Of a stretch of DNA of 24,674 nucleotides, positions 1 to 7,111 are shown piece after piece (position 1 is the first letter of the stretch; each line of letters opens with the position of its first letter). Below the pieces are notes generated by a model, which saw only the letters and a list, made by a program, of their open reading frames with translations, did no database searches and had not been told where the DNA came from. The DNA is taken from positions 1 to 24,674 of the forward strand of contig DASVDK010000274.1 of the NCBI GenBank assembly GCA_036381125.1. The letters are read 5' to 3'. Origin of the DNA: DASVDK01 sp036381125 [NCBI: Thermodesulfobacteriota bacterium] (GTDB lineage: Bacteria > DASVDK01). A program made the translations under genes and the position numbers.

Positions 1-401
1 GAGGTCGGATCGTGCGAAGTCTTCTCGGACATTGAAGCCTCCTCGTGCATGCGAGTACTGGTCGATCGGATGTCTGGTCACGGGTGAGTCGAGGTGCCCG
101 AAGGCGGCGGGCGGAGTCGCGCGTTACGGGAGCAACACGACCTGGATGACACACTGCGGCGTGCCTGATCCGGACGCGGGTATCGCGACCGCTCGTGCGC
201 CATGGCAGGCGCCTATTAAAACACCAGGCTGGCGAGCTGACAAGAACCGGCTGCTTATCTGAACACGATCATCGGCGCGGGTCATCCTTTCGATTCGAAC
301 CGCTGCTGCGCGTCGGGTCTTGGACCGCGAGGCTCCGGTCCCGAAGGGGACCGGCGGTATCTCGACCTGGCGCTGCTCGAACCGATCGCCGTCGCGGCGG
401 C
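1..401. other. No convincing gene; region left of the transposase remnant
   Basis: Reading frames here are short and lack domain-like composition. The stretch around 210-270 is less GC-rich than the rest of the window, which fits non-coding or imported DNA. The only structure I can support is a hairpin at 335-354. I could not identify an IS terminal inverted repeat, because the right end of the element is missing and there is nothing to compare with. Confidence 0.5.
335..354. repeat. Perfect 8-bp hairpin upstream of transposase remnant
   Basis: The arms are CCGGTCCC (335-342) and GGGACCGG (347-354), with the four-base loop GAAG. It lies about 50 bases before the transposase start. It could be part of the IS left end or a small structure limiting read-through into the transposase; neither role is shown by the sequence. 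Confidence 0.5.
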
Positions 402-1048
402 ATGGCGAAGCCCCTCGTCTCCGAGGCCCTCTGGGCGAAGCTCCAGCCCCTGCTGCCCCCCGCCCGGCCGAAACCGAAGGGCGGCCGTCCCCCGGTCCCC
501 GACCGGGCGGCGCTGACCGGCATTCTCTTCGTGCTGCGCACCGGGATCCCGTGGGAGTATCTCCCGGCGGAGCTGGGCTGCGGCAGCGGGATGACCTGCT
601 GGCGGCGGCTGCACGCCTGGCACCGCGCCGGCGTCTGGCGACGACTGTACCGCGTGCTCCTCGACGAATTGGGCGACCGGGACGCCATCGACTGGTCCCG
701 CGCGGCCCTCGACACGGCGAGGGTCCCGGCCCAAAGGGGGGCCCGCAAACCGGCCCGACTCCAACGGATCGCGGCCAACCGGCCCCGAAGCGCCATCGGG
801 CGGTCGACGCCCAGGGCCTCCCGCTCGCGGTAACGCTGTCCGCGGCCAACCTCCACGATTCGGTCCTCTTCGAGGCCGTCGTCGACGCCATCGCGCCGAT
901 TCGCCGGCCCCGGGGCCGGCCGCGCCGCCGCCCGGCGAAGCTGCACGCCGATAAGGGCTCTGACTTCCCGCGCTGTCGTCGCGCACCGCGCCGCCGGGGG
1001 ATCGCCGCCCGGATCGCTCGTCGCGGCCTCGAGTCGAAGGAGCGTCGG
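402..1048 (+). pseudogene. IS5-family (IS427-like) transposase, frameshifted and C-terminally truncated
   Basis: The N-terminal part reads from ATG 402 (MAKPLVSEALWAKL) through the helix-turn-helix-like segment with GIPWEYLPAELGCGSGMTCW and the IDWSRAALDTARVPA block, which carries the first catalytic Asp. Reading then moves to the -1 frame at a run of six G (736-741) and continues as TGPTPTDRGQ, VDAQGLPLAV, RPRGRPRRRPAKLHADKGSDFP (second catalytic Asp) and ARRGLESKER, ending near 1048. The expected C-terminal block with WVVERT and the third acidic residue of the DDE triad is absent, so the protein cannot be active. Some IS5 subgroups use programmed frameshifting, so the G-run shift may be ancestral; the truncation is decay. 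Downstream sequence belongs to something else. Confidence 0.85.
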
Positions 1049-1102
1049 AACGCTTGTGGTTGCGGCTCTGCTGGTGCGCTTTACAGTCCATCTCGTACGT
1101 GA

Positions 1103-1339
1103 AACCCGGATCATGCGAGAGCAGCAGGCGGCGCCGCAGATCGCCTTTACCGTCTCGATGACTTCGAGAAGAAGATGAGCACCCCGTTCCGGGTCGAGGT
1201 CTCCTACAAGGATGGGACGGGGACGAAGGATTTCAAGGAGACGTTCCCGACGACCGAACGCCGTTTCGGTCGGCCGGCCGCCTCCGGGGCGGACGCCCGA
1301 CCTTTCCCCTTGCCGAGCGGCGTGTGGAGGTGTATCTAG
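1103..1339 (+). pseudogene. C-terminal remnant of an unidentified gene
   Basis: In the frame ending at TAG 1337-1339, the stretch from about 1139 reads DRLYRLDDFEKKMSTPFRVE followed by VSYKDGTGTKDFKETF. Its balanced charged/aromatic composition looks like real protein and differs from the Arg/Pro/Gly-rich noise of shadow frames here. No start codon or ribosome site precedes it, and the upstream side abuts the truncated transposase. The stop is followed directly by a strong hairpin (1340-1365), as expected at a true gene end. I do not recognise the family. The best reading is the tail of a gene whose front was lost when the mobile element inserted or deleted. Confidence 0.35.
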
Positions 1340-1365
1340 GGGGCTGCCTCGAGCGAGGCGGCCCC
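1340..1365 (+). terminator. GC-rich hairpin after the gene remnant
   Basis: GGGGC-T-GCCTCG (1340-1351) pairs with CGAGGC-G-GCCCC (1354-1365), with one T-G wobble, giving a near-continuous 12-bp stem. There is no T-tract, so this would be a GC-hairpin terminator rather than a classical one. It starts one base after the TAG at 1337-1339. Confidence 0.45.
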
Positions 1366-1573
1366 GGTCCACACCCCAGGCCCCCACCGAGACGCTCAGC
1401 CCACGGCCGAAACCGCAACAGGCCGACACCGACCAGGTGGAGACGTGCGCCCGCGCGGCGGCATCGTGCCGTCCGCCGTCGGCGGCCGGGGCTTGCGTCC
1501 GGTGCGGGCCGCGCCGCGCCGCCCCGCTCACGCGATAGGAGACCACGGCTCGCATCACGAGGAGGAAACCTCC

Positions 1574-3481
1574 GTGCGCACCAGGACCGACAGCGCGCGT
1601 CGCGGCTTCCGGCACAGGCTTCTTCGAGCGCTCGAGCGGCTCGGGTACGACGAGACCTCCGGGAGGCTCGGCGACTTCACGACGACCCCGCGCGTGATCC
1701 CGATCTCGATCCTCGCGGTCGGCCTCGGGATCGTCAGCACGTACCTCTCGGCCGCGCTGCTGACGCTCATCGGTCTCGTCACGAACCTCCTCTTCTACCA
1801 GCGGTGGGATACGACGCTCGTCTCCCCGGCCGGCAACACGCTCGGGCCGCTCGTGGTGCTCGTGCCGGTGCTCGGCGCCCTGGTCATCGGCCTCATCGCC
1901 CGCTACGGCTCCGAGCGAATCCGCGGCCACGGCATCCCGGAGGCGATCGAGGCGATCCTGATCAACGGCAGCCGCGTCCAGCCGCGGGTGGCCCTCCTGA
2001 AGCCGCTCTCGTCGGCGATCTCCATCGGGTCGGGCGGTCCCTTCGGCGCCGAGGGGCCGATCATCATGACCGGGGGCGCGTTCGGATCGATGGTCGGGCA
2101 GTTCTTTCGGCTCACGAGCGCCGAGCGGAAGACTCTGCTCGTCGCGGGGGCGGCCGCCGGGATGTCGGCGACCTTTGCCTCGCCGGTGGCGGCGGTGCTC
2201 CTGGCCGTGGAGCTGCTGCTCCTCGAATGGAAGCCGCGCAGCCTGATCCCCGTCGCGCTGGCGAGCGCGACCGCCGCCGTCGCACGCCGCTACGTCCTGG
2301 GGCTCGGGCCGCTCTTCCCGGTGCCGCCGCATCCCGCGTTCGTCGGGCCGGACGGGATGCTGGCGTGCGTCGTGGCCGGCCTTGCGGCGGGCGCCCTGTC
2401 GGCGCTCCTCACGCTCATGGTCTACGCCGCGGAGGACATGTTCAGCCGGCTCCCGATCCACTGGATGTGGTGGCCGGCGATCGGCGGCCTGGTGATCGGT
2501 CTCGGGGGCCTCGTCTTCCCGGAGGCGCTCGGCGTCGGGTACGAGACGATCGGCTCGCTCCTGTCCGGGAGCGTGAGCGGGCAGGTGATCCTCGGCGTCC
2601 TGCTGGTCAAGTCGATCGTCTGGGCCGTGTCGCTCGGCTCGGGCACCTCGGGCGGCGTGCTGGCGCCGCTGCTCATGATGGGCGGCGCGCTCGGCGGGCT
2701 CGAGGCGCTGGTCTTCCCGAACGAGGGGGCGGGCTTCTGGGCGCTCGTGAGCATGGGGGCCATCCTCGGCGGCACCATGCGCTCCCCCTTCACCGGGGTC
2801 GTCTTCGCGCTGGAGCTGACCCACGACATGAACGCGCTCGTCCCGCTCCTCGTGGCCGCGGTCGTGGCGCACGGCTTCACGGTCCTGACGATGCGCAGGT
2901 CGATCCTCACCGAGAAGGTGAGCCGCCGCGGATACCACCTGAGCCGGGAGTACTCGGTCGATCCGCTCGAGGTGTTGTTCGTGCGTGACGTGATGCAGGC
3001 GAACGTGGTGGTCCTCCGGGCGGACGCGAGGCTTGCCGATCTCGCGCGTTCGCTTCACAGCGATCACGCGAGCCGGGGACAGCGCCTCTACCCCGTGGTG
3101 GACGGCGAGGATCGGCTGCTCGGCGTCGTCACCGGACGAGACCTGCGTGCCGTGGCGGAGGGCGGATCGGCCGGCGAGCCTCGGAACCTCGGCGACGTGA
3201 CGCGGCGCGTGCCGGTGGTCGCCCACCCGGACGAGCCGCTGCGGGCGGTCGTCTACAGGATGGCGGAGCGGAGCCTCACGCGGCTGCCGGTCGTCGATCG
3301 TGACGACCCACACAGGCTCGTCGGTCTCGTCACGCTCGAGCACCTCCTCCGGGCGAGGGCGCGCAACCTCGAGGAGGAGAGCCGACGGGAGCGGGTGCTG
3401 CGGTTGCACCACCTGCTACCGCGCGTGGGACGCGGGAAGCGAGAGGAGGCGGTGGCGGCCGGCGGCGGTCGCGCAGGCTGA
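1574..3481 (+). CDS. ClC-family chloride channel/antiporter with C-terminal CBS pair
   Basis: Integral membrane protein moving Cl- (or Cl-/H+) across the inner membrane; 635 residues from GTG 1574. That start is chosen because GAGGAGG at 1559-1565 sits 8 bases ahead; the in-frame upstream extension is Arg/Pro-rich and not protein-like. Signature loops are GHGIPEAIEAI (residues 118-128, the GSGIP anion-site loop with His for Ser), GSGGPFGAEGP (about 152-162, with the gating glutamate E160) and GSGTSGGVLAP in the second half. ELLLLEWKP places an acidic residue (E218) where antiporters carry the internal proton glutamate, by my manual alignment. Residues about 469-596 form two CBS domains (RDVMQANVVVL...VVTGRDLRAV and VVAHPDEPLRAV...GLVTLEHLL), probable nucleotide-sensing regulators. 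No operon partner is evident. Confidence 0.93.
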   Translation: MRTRTDSARRGFRHRLLRALERLGYDETSGRLGDFTTTPRVIPISILAVGLGIVSTYLSAALLTLIGLVTNLLFYQRWDTTLVSPAGNTLGPLVVLVPVLGALVIGLIARYGSERIRGHGIPEAIEAILINGSRVQPRVALLKPLSSAISIGSGGPFGAEGPIIMTGGAFGSMVGQFFRLTSAERKTLLVAGAAAGMSATFASPVAAVLLAVELLLLEWKPRSLIPVALASATAAVARRYVLGLGPLFPVPPHPAFVGPDGMLACVVAGLAAGALSALLTLMVYAAEDMFSRLPIHWMWWPAIGGLVIGLGGLVFPEALGVGYETIGSLLSGSVSGQVILGVLLVKSIVWAVSLGSGTSGGVLAPLLMMGGALGGLEALVFPNEGAGFWALVSMGAILGGTMRSPFTGVVFALELTHDMNALVPLLVAAVVAHGFTVLTMRRSILTEKVSRRGYHLSREYSVDPLEVLFVRDVMQANVVVLRADARLADLARSLHSDHASRGQRLYPVVDGEDRLLGVVTGRDLRAVAEGGSAGEPRNLGDVTRRVPVVAHPDEPLRAVVYRMAERSLTRLPVVDRDDPHRLVGLVTLEHLLRARARNLEEESRRERVLRLHHLLPRVGRGKREEAVAAGGGRAG

Positions 3482-3514
3482 GGGCGCGCGACGGATCGTA
3501 CGAGTCGGGGCGTC

Positions 3515-3527
3515 GGGCCTCCGGCCC
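3515..3527. terminator. Weak bidirectional terminator candidate
   Basis: GGGCC-TCC-GGCCC forms a 5-bp hairpin in the 56-base gap between the convergent ClC and AraC-type genes. It has no T-tract on either strand, so support is mainly positional. Confidence 0.25.
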
Positions 3528-3537
3528 TCGCCGCCGC

Positions 3538-4587
3538 TCACGTGGCTCGGGACGATCGCGCGAAGTCGGGTATCCGGAAGCGCCTCCGGTAGGCGCCGGG
3601 CGTGAGCCCCGTCGTGCGCTTGAAGAGGCGCCGGAAGAACGCCGGTTCCTCGTAGCCGACCTGCCAGCCGATCTCGTCGACCGGGGCCGTCGTCCGCTCG
3701 AGCCTCCGCTTGGCCTCCTCGATCCGGAGCCGCTGGACGTAGGCGATCGGCGTGAGACCGGTCGCGTTCGTGAAGCGACGTTTGAACGTGCTCTCGGCCA
3801 GGCGGGAGCGCTTGATCATCTCCTCGACCGGGCTCGCGACCGAGAAGTGGGTGCTCAGCCACTCCTGCGCGGCGAGGATCTCGGCGTCGCCGTGGTCGGT
3901 CCTCCCCTCGAACACGAGGTAGGGGGCGAGGCCGTCCTGGTGCCACTGCAGCGCGAAGGCGCGGGCGACCGCCTGCGCCGCGGTCGAGCCGGCGTAGCGG
4001 GCGATGAGATAGAGGACGAGGTCGTGCCAGGTCATCGAGGCGCCTGAGCTGACCAGTTCCTGGCGAAGGCCGGAAACCACCAGCACGCGTTCCGGATGGA
4101 TCGGGACGGCCGGGTAGGTCGCCGCGAATGCCCGCGCGTAGCCGTAATGGACCGTCGCGTCTTTTCCGTCGAAGAGGCCGGTCTCGGCGAGCAGGAAGAT
4201 GCCGGAGCACGCGGAGCAGAGCACGGCCCCGCGCCGGTGCATGGCGAGGAACCACTCGACGAGCCGGGGGTACCGGCCCGTGCGCCAGCCTCCCGGTCCG
4301 AGCAGGATCGAGGGGACGATGACGATGTCGGTCGCCGCGATCTCCTCGATGCTGCGCTGGACGTTGACCGGGATGCGGCTCGCCAGGACGAGCGCGCCGG
4401 CGGCCTCGCCGACGATCTCGACGCGGAACGGCGCGGGGCCGGACCAGCCCGCGTCGGAAGCGGCCATCATGTCGAAGGCGTTCATGATGTCGTAGACGCC
4501 GCTCAGCGTCGAGATCACGGCATCGGGGATGGCGACGAGGCTGACGGACAGCGGCGCCGATCCGGGAGCCACCGGTTCGCGGGGCAT
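3538..4587 (-). CDS. GlxA-like AraC-family transcriptional regulator (DJ-1/PfpI-type N-domain plus HTH)
   Basis: 349 residues. ATG at 4587-4585 is chosen because AGGAGG lies about 10 bases upstream; a longer in-frame start adds only 38 Arg/Ala-rich residues. The N-terminal DJ-1/GATase1-like domain (about 12-205) runs from LSVSLVAIPDAVISTLSGVY through CSACSGIFLLAETGLFDG, the nucleophile-elbow region usual in GlxA-type regulators, to MTWHDLVLYLI. The C-terminal AraC domain (about 240-345) has two HTH units: SRLAESTFKRRFTNATGLTP and VGYEEPAFFRRLFKRTTGLT. Members of this architecture are usually activators responding to small molecules such as quaternary amines, but the effector cannot be read here. 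It is divergent from the methyltransferase at 4806, making that gene and itself likely targets via the palindrome at 4685-4699. Confidence 0.92.
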   Translation of the reverse strand: MPREPVAPGSAPLSVSLVAIPDAVISTLSGVYDIMNAFDMMAASDAGWSGPAPFRVEIVGEAAGALVLASRIPVNVQRSIEEIAATDIVIVPSILLGPGGWRTGRYPRLVEWFLAMHRRGAVLCSACSGIFLLAETGLFDGKDATVHYGYARAFAATYPAVPIHPERVLVVSGLRQELVSSGASMTWHDLVLYLIARYAGSTAAQAVARAFALQWHQDGLAPYLVFEGRTDHGDAEILAAQEWLSTHFSVASPVEEMIKRSRLAESTFKRRFTNATGLTPIAYVQRLRIEEAKRRLERTTAPVDEIGWQVGYEEPAFFRRLFKRTTGLTPGAYRRRFRIPDFARSSRAT

Positions 4588-4684
4588 CGTCCGGCCCCCC
4601 TCCTGTTGCGGACGCCGTCGAGCGGCCGGCGCCGACGCCCGGGCCCGCGCTCGCGCCTCGGCCGGGAGGCCAAGGGGCCGGGGG

Positions 4685-4699
4685 GCGTCGAATCGACGC
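4685..4699. promoter_or_regulatory. 15-nt palindrome in the divergent control region (candidate operator)
   Basis: GCGTCGA-A-TCGACGC has perfect 7-bp arms around one central base. It lies in the roughly 218-bp gap between the AraC-type regulator and the methyltransferase. An AACCGGTT palindrome follows at 4705-4712. Position and symmetry suggest a dimeric regulator site. AraC proteins more often bind direct repeats, so the binder could be another factor. Confidence 0.4.
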
Positions 4700-4754
4700 A
4701 AATGAACCGGTTTCGAGTCGTCCGGCTCTGCCCTCGAGGCGTGGCGACCGCGAT

Positions 4755-4799
4755 CATACCTCCAGCGACGGGATGATCCCGCCCACGACAGGAGGTATG
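4755..4799 (+). promoter_or_regulatory. Inverted repeat containing the methyltransferase Shine-Dalgarno site
   Basis: CATACCTCC (4755-4763) is the exact reverse complement of GGAGGTATG (4791-4799). The right arm contains most of the AGGAGG ribosome site (4790-4795) of the gene starting at ATG 4806. The 27-base loop holds a second hairpin, GGGA-TGA-TCCC (4770-4780). In mRNA the outer stem would hide the ribosome site, so this is a candidate translational switch; the same symmetry could also be a DNA operator. Confidence 0.5.
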
Positions 4800-4805
4800 C
4801 AGGAC

Positions 4806-5888
4806 ATGAGTGCCACAGCGGTCAGCGCGCCCGCGATCGACCAGCGGAAGCTCGACGCGATCCTGGCGATCGCCGTCAACGACCTGTCCGCCGGCTACGG
4901 CGGCGTCATGGTGAGCCTCGGCCACCGGCTCGGCCTCTACAAGGCGATGGCCGGCGCCGGGCCGATCACCCCCCGGGAACTCGCGGCCCGTACGGGGTGC
5001 GCCGAGCGCTACGTGCGCGAGTGGCTGAACGCCCAGGTGGCCGGCGGCTACGTCGGCTTCCATGCGACCAGCGAGACGTACGAGCTCTCCCCCGAACAGG
5101 CCATGGTCCTGGCCGACGAGGACAGCCCGGTCTTCATCCCGAACGCCTGGAACGTGCCGGCGTCCATGTGGTTCGACGAGGACAAGGCGGTCGAGGCCTT
5201 CCGCACCGGCAAGGGCATCGCCTGGGGCGAGCACGACGGGCGGCTCTTCTGCGGCGTCGCGGCCTTCTACCGCAACGCCTATCGCGGCAGCCTCGTCGGG
5301 GAGTGGCTGCCGGCGCTCGACGGCGTGATCGCGAAGCTCGAGGCGGGGATCACGGTGGCCGACGTCGGCTGCGGGTACGGCCACTCCGCCGTCCTGATGG
5401 CGGAGGCCTTCCCGAGGTCGCGGTTCCACGGCTTCGACGTGCACGAGGCGTCGATCGCCGAGGCGCGCCGCATCGCCAGGGAGGCGGGCGTCGACGACCG
5501 GGTCACCTTCGCGACGGCGCGCGCCACGGACTATCCGGAGAGGGGCTACGACCTCATCTGCTTCTTCGACTGCCTGCACGACCTGGGCGATCCGGTGGCG
5601 GCGGCCCGGCACGCGGCCGAGACGCTCGCACCCGACGGCACGGTGATGCTGGTCGAGCCCTTCGCCAACGACCGGGTGGAGGAGAACGTCTCGCCGGTCG
5701 CGCGGCTCTACTACGCCGCGTCGACGACGCTCTGCTGCGCGCACGCGATCGCCGAGGGGGGGCGGATGGTCCTGGGCGCGCAGGCGGGTGAGGCGAGGCT
5801 CGAGCAGGTGTTCCGCAAGGCCGGCTTCACGCGCTTCCGCCGGGCGGCGACCACGCCGTTCAACCTGATCCTCGAAGCGAGGTTGTGA
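4806..5888 (+). CDS. Class I SAM-dependent methyltransferase, Rv2258c-like (winged-helix N-domain)
   Basis: 360 residues from ATG 4806, ten bases after AGGAGG; the earlier in-frame ATG at 4797 is too close to that site. Residues about 15-95 form the winged-helix domain typical of Rv2258c-like methyltransferases (SLGHRLGLYKAM, ITPRELAARTGCAERYVREW, ETYELSPEQA). The catalytic Rossmann domain follows, with SAM motif I VADVGCGYGHS (about 186-196), the acidic adenosine-binding loop FHGFDVHEASIAEARR, then YDLICFFDCLHDLGDP and LAPDGTVMLVEP. The family methylates small molecules; the substrate is unknown. The gene is divergent from the GlxA-like regulator and preceded by the structured leader at 4755-4799, so it is probably controlled. 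It ends just before the GGGGTCAGG repeats. Confidence 0.9.
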   Translation: MSATAVSAPAIDQRKLDAILAIAVNDLSAGYGGVMVSLGHRLGLYKAMAGAGPITPRELAARTGCAERYVREWLNAQVAGGYVGFHATSETYELSPEQAMVLADEDSPVFIPNAWNVPASMWFDEDKAVEAFRTGKGIAWGEHDGRLFCGVAAFYRNAYRGSLVGEWLPALDGVIAKLEAGITVADVGCGYGHSAVLMAEAFPRSRFHGFDVHEASIAEARRIAREAGVDDRVTFATARATDYPERGYDLICFFDCLHDLGDPVAAARHAAETLAPDGTVMLVEPFANDRVEENVSPVARLYYAASTTLCCAHAIAEGGRMVLGAQAGEARLEQVFRKAGFTRFRRAATTPFNLILEARL

Positions 5889-5897
5889 CGGCGTTCA

Positions 5898-5953
5898 TGA
5901 CCCCCGGGGTCAGGTCTTTCCATTTTCCAGGGGGTCAGGTCTTTCCGTTTTCC
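5898..5953 (+). repeat. Double copy of the GGGGTCAGGTCTTTCC repeat with inverted lead-in
   Basis: Two 23-nt direct copies begin GGGGTCAGGTCTTTCC and end in ATTTTCC (5906-5928) or GTTTTCC (5931-5953), differing at one base and spaced by two. Immediately upstream, TGACCCC-C-GGGGTCA (5898-5912) is a perfect palindrome, so a third partial copy points the other way. An exact inverted copy of the first lies at 23267-23289. From memory, motifs of this type recur in high-GC environmental genomes, sometimes near IS200-like/REP transposases; I see no such transposase here. Confidence 0.8.
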
Positions 5954-6069
5954 GCGGGGGGCACACGCCGGGGTCCGATCCCCCGCGTGTTCCACGGGCC
6001 GTAGCCGCCCCCCGCGCCTCACTCGACCCGGAGCCGCCCCGGCTGCCGATCCGCACGCCGAGCCAGGGG

Positions 6070-6465
6070 TCGGAGCGGGTCGGGCGCGGGAGCGGCACGA
6101 TCGCCCTCGCGCAGCTCACGCGCGAGAAGGGCGACCCGACCGCGCTCCTCGTGAGCGGCCTCGCCATGGTCACCGGGATCCTGCAGACCGGGTCGCCGGT
6201 GACGCTGAAGGACGTGACGCCGCTCGCCCGCCTGACCTCGGAGTGGCAGGTTCTCGCGGTGCCGGCCTCGTCCGACATCAAGTCGGTGCAGGACCTCGTG
6301 GCCCGCTTCAAGGCGAATCCGGGCGCGGTCTCGTGGGGCGGCGGCGCGGCCGGGAGCGCCGACCACGTGACGGTCGGCCTCTTCGCCCGGGCGATCGAGG
6401 TCGATCCGACCAGGATCAACTACGTCGCGCACTCGGGCGGCGGGTGGCAGGGGCTGACGAGCGCG
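6070..6465 (+). pseudogene. Fragment of a TctC/Bug-family solute-binding protein
   Basis: In one frame the sequence reads VGRGSGTIALAQLTREKGDP, then LVSGLAMVTGILQTGSPVTL, LKDVTPLARLTSEWQVLAVP, ASSDIKSVQDLVARFKANPG, AVSWGGGAAGSADHVTVGLF and INYVAHSGGG, the middle third of a tripartite tricarboxylate transporter binding protein. Normal members have about 300-330 residues with a signal peptide; both the N-terminus and the ligand-closing C-terminus are missing here. Homology fades upstream of about 6079, within 130 bases of the repeats at 5906-5953. Downstream it stops at about 6444, just before the tail of the next (minus-strand) gene. No start codon, ribosome site or partner tctAB is present, so this is debris. 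Confidence 0.75.
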
Positions 6466-6473
6466 CCGCGGCC

Positions 6474-6995
6474 TCAGTCCGTCATCCGGACGAACCACAC
6501 CCCCTCGTGGCAGTAGAAGACCGCCCCCGCGGTCTCGTGCTCGGAGCGGATCGCGGGGTGGCGCCGGCGCGCGCCCTTGCCCGGCCGCCTCGCGCGGTGG
6601 TCGAGCGGCACGAAGCCGTCGAGCGTGGCCGTGTCGTCGACCTCGATCGACAGGCCGCCGATTCGATCGCCCCACTCGATGTGGTCGGCGCAGCGGGCAA
6701 GCTCGTGCCGCCGGTCCTTGAACATCAGCATGAGCCGGAAGGCCGGCCGCTCCCTGGGGCCGGTCTCGCACCAGTAGGCGGCGCTCTGCTCGGCCGGGCC
6801 CGGCACGTAGCCGTAGACGAAGGGTCGCCCGATCACGCCCTCGCGCCCCTCGAAGTCGGTCACCTCCCGGCAGCCGTGCAGGCGTGCATGCTCGACCAGC
6901 TCCTGCGGCAGGGCGGCGTCGTCGGCCCGGACAGGGCCGGCAAGCGCCGTCGCGGCCAGGAGCCAGAACGTGGCGACCATCACGCGGGAGCCCAT
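6474..6995 (-). CDS. Uncharacterised secreted protein with four cysteines
   Basis: 173 residues from ATG 6995, with GGAGGT six bases upstream. Residues 1 to about 24 form a signal peptide (MGSRVMVATFWLLAATALAG, cleavage near VRA-DD), so the product is probably periplasmic. The mature part has four Cys (HGCREV, YWCETG, ARCADH, FYCHEG), compatible with two disulfides, and central segments RPAFRLMLMFKDR and IEWGDRIGGLSIEVDD that look like beta strands. I do not recognise the family. A good promoter (7025-7053) and ribosome site indicate a live gene, although it sits between two gene fragments (6070-6465 and 7112-7294). Confidence 0.75.
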   Translation of the reverse strand: MGSRVMVATFWLLAATALAGPVRADDAALPQELVEHARLHGCREVTDFEGREGVIGRPFVYGYVPGPAEQSAAYWCETGPRERPAFRLMLMFKDRRHELARCADHIEWGDRIGGLSIEVDDTATLDGFVPLDHRARRPGKGARRRHPAIRSEHETAGAVFYCHEGVWFVRMTD

Positions 6996-7024
6996 GCGCC
7001 ACCTCCGTCGTCGCGGTCCGAGGG

Positions 7025-7053
7025 CTTATCGGGGAACTCGACGGCGATGTCAA
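7025..7053 (-). promoter_or_regulatory. Sigma70-like promoter for the secreted protein gene
   Basis: On the minus strand a perfect -35 TTGACA (7053-7048) is followed after 17 bases by a -10-like GATAAG (7030-7025). Transcription would start near 7018, giving a leader of about 20 bases that contains the GGAGGT site. This is the best promoter match in the window. Confidence 0.65.
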
Positions 7054-7111
7054 GAGGTGTCGGCACCCGCCGGCGGGAGGAGGAGAAGGAGGGGGGCGGC
7101 CGCCCCGTCGG

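Noticed and set aside
288-304. tRNA-like T-loop sequence (minus strand GGTTCGAATC)
   Set aside because: The flanking bases cannot form a T-stem, and no acceptor or anticodon arm can be found.
269-3412. 1047-residue open frame on the minus strand across the transposase remnant and ClC gene
   Set aside because: It is antisense to a clear ClC gene. Its composition is Arg/His/Asp/Glu-repetitive, typical of shadow frames in very GC-rich DNA, with no domain or ribosome site.
5898-5953. CRISPR array
   Set aside because: Only two direct copies with a two-base spacing, no unique spacers and no cas genes.
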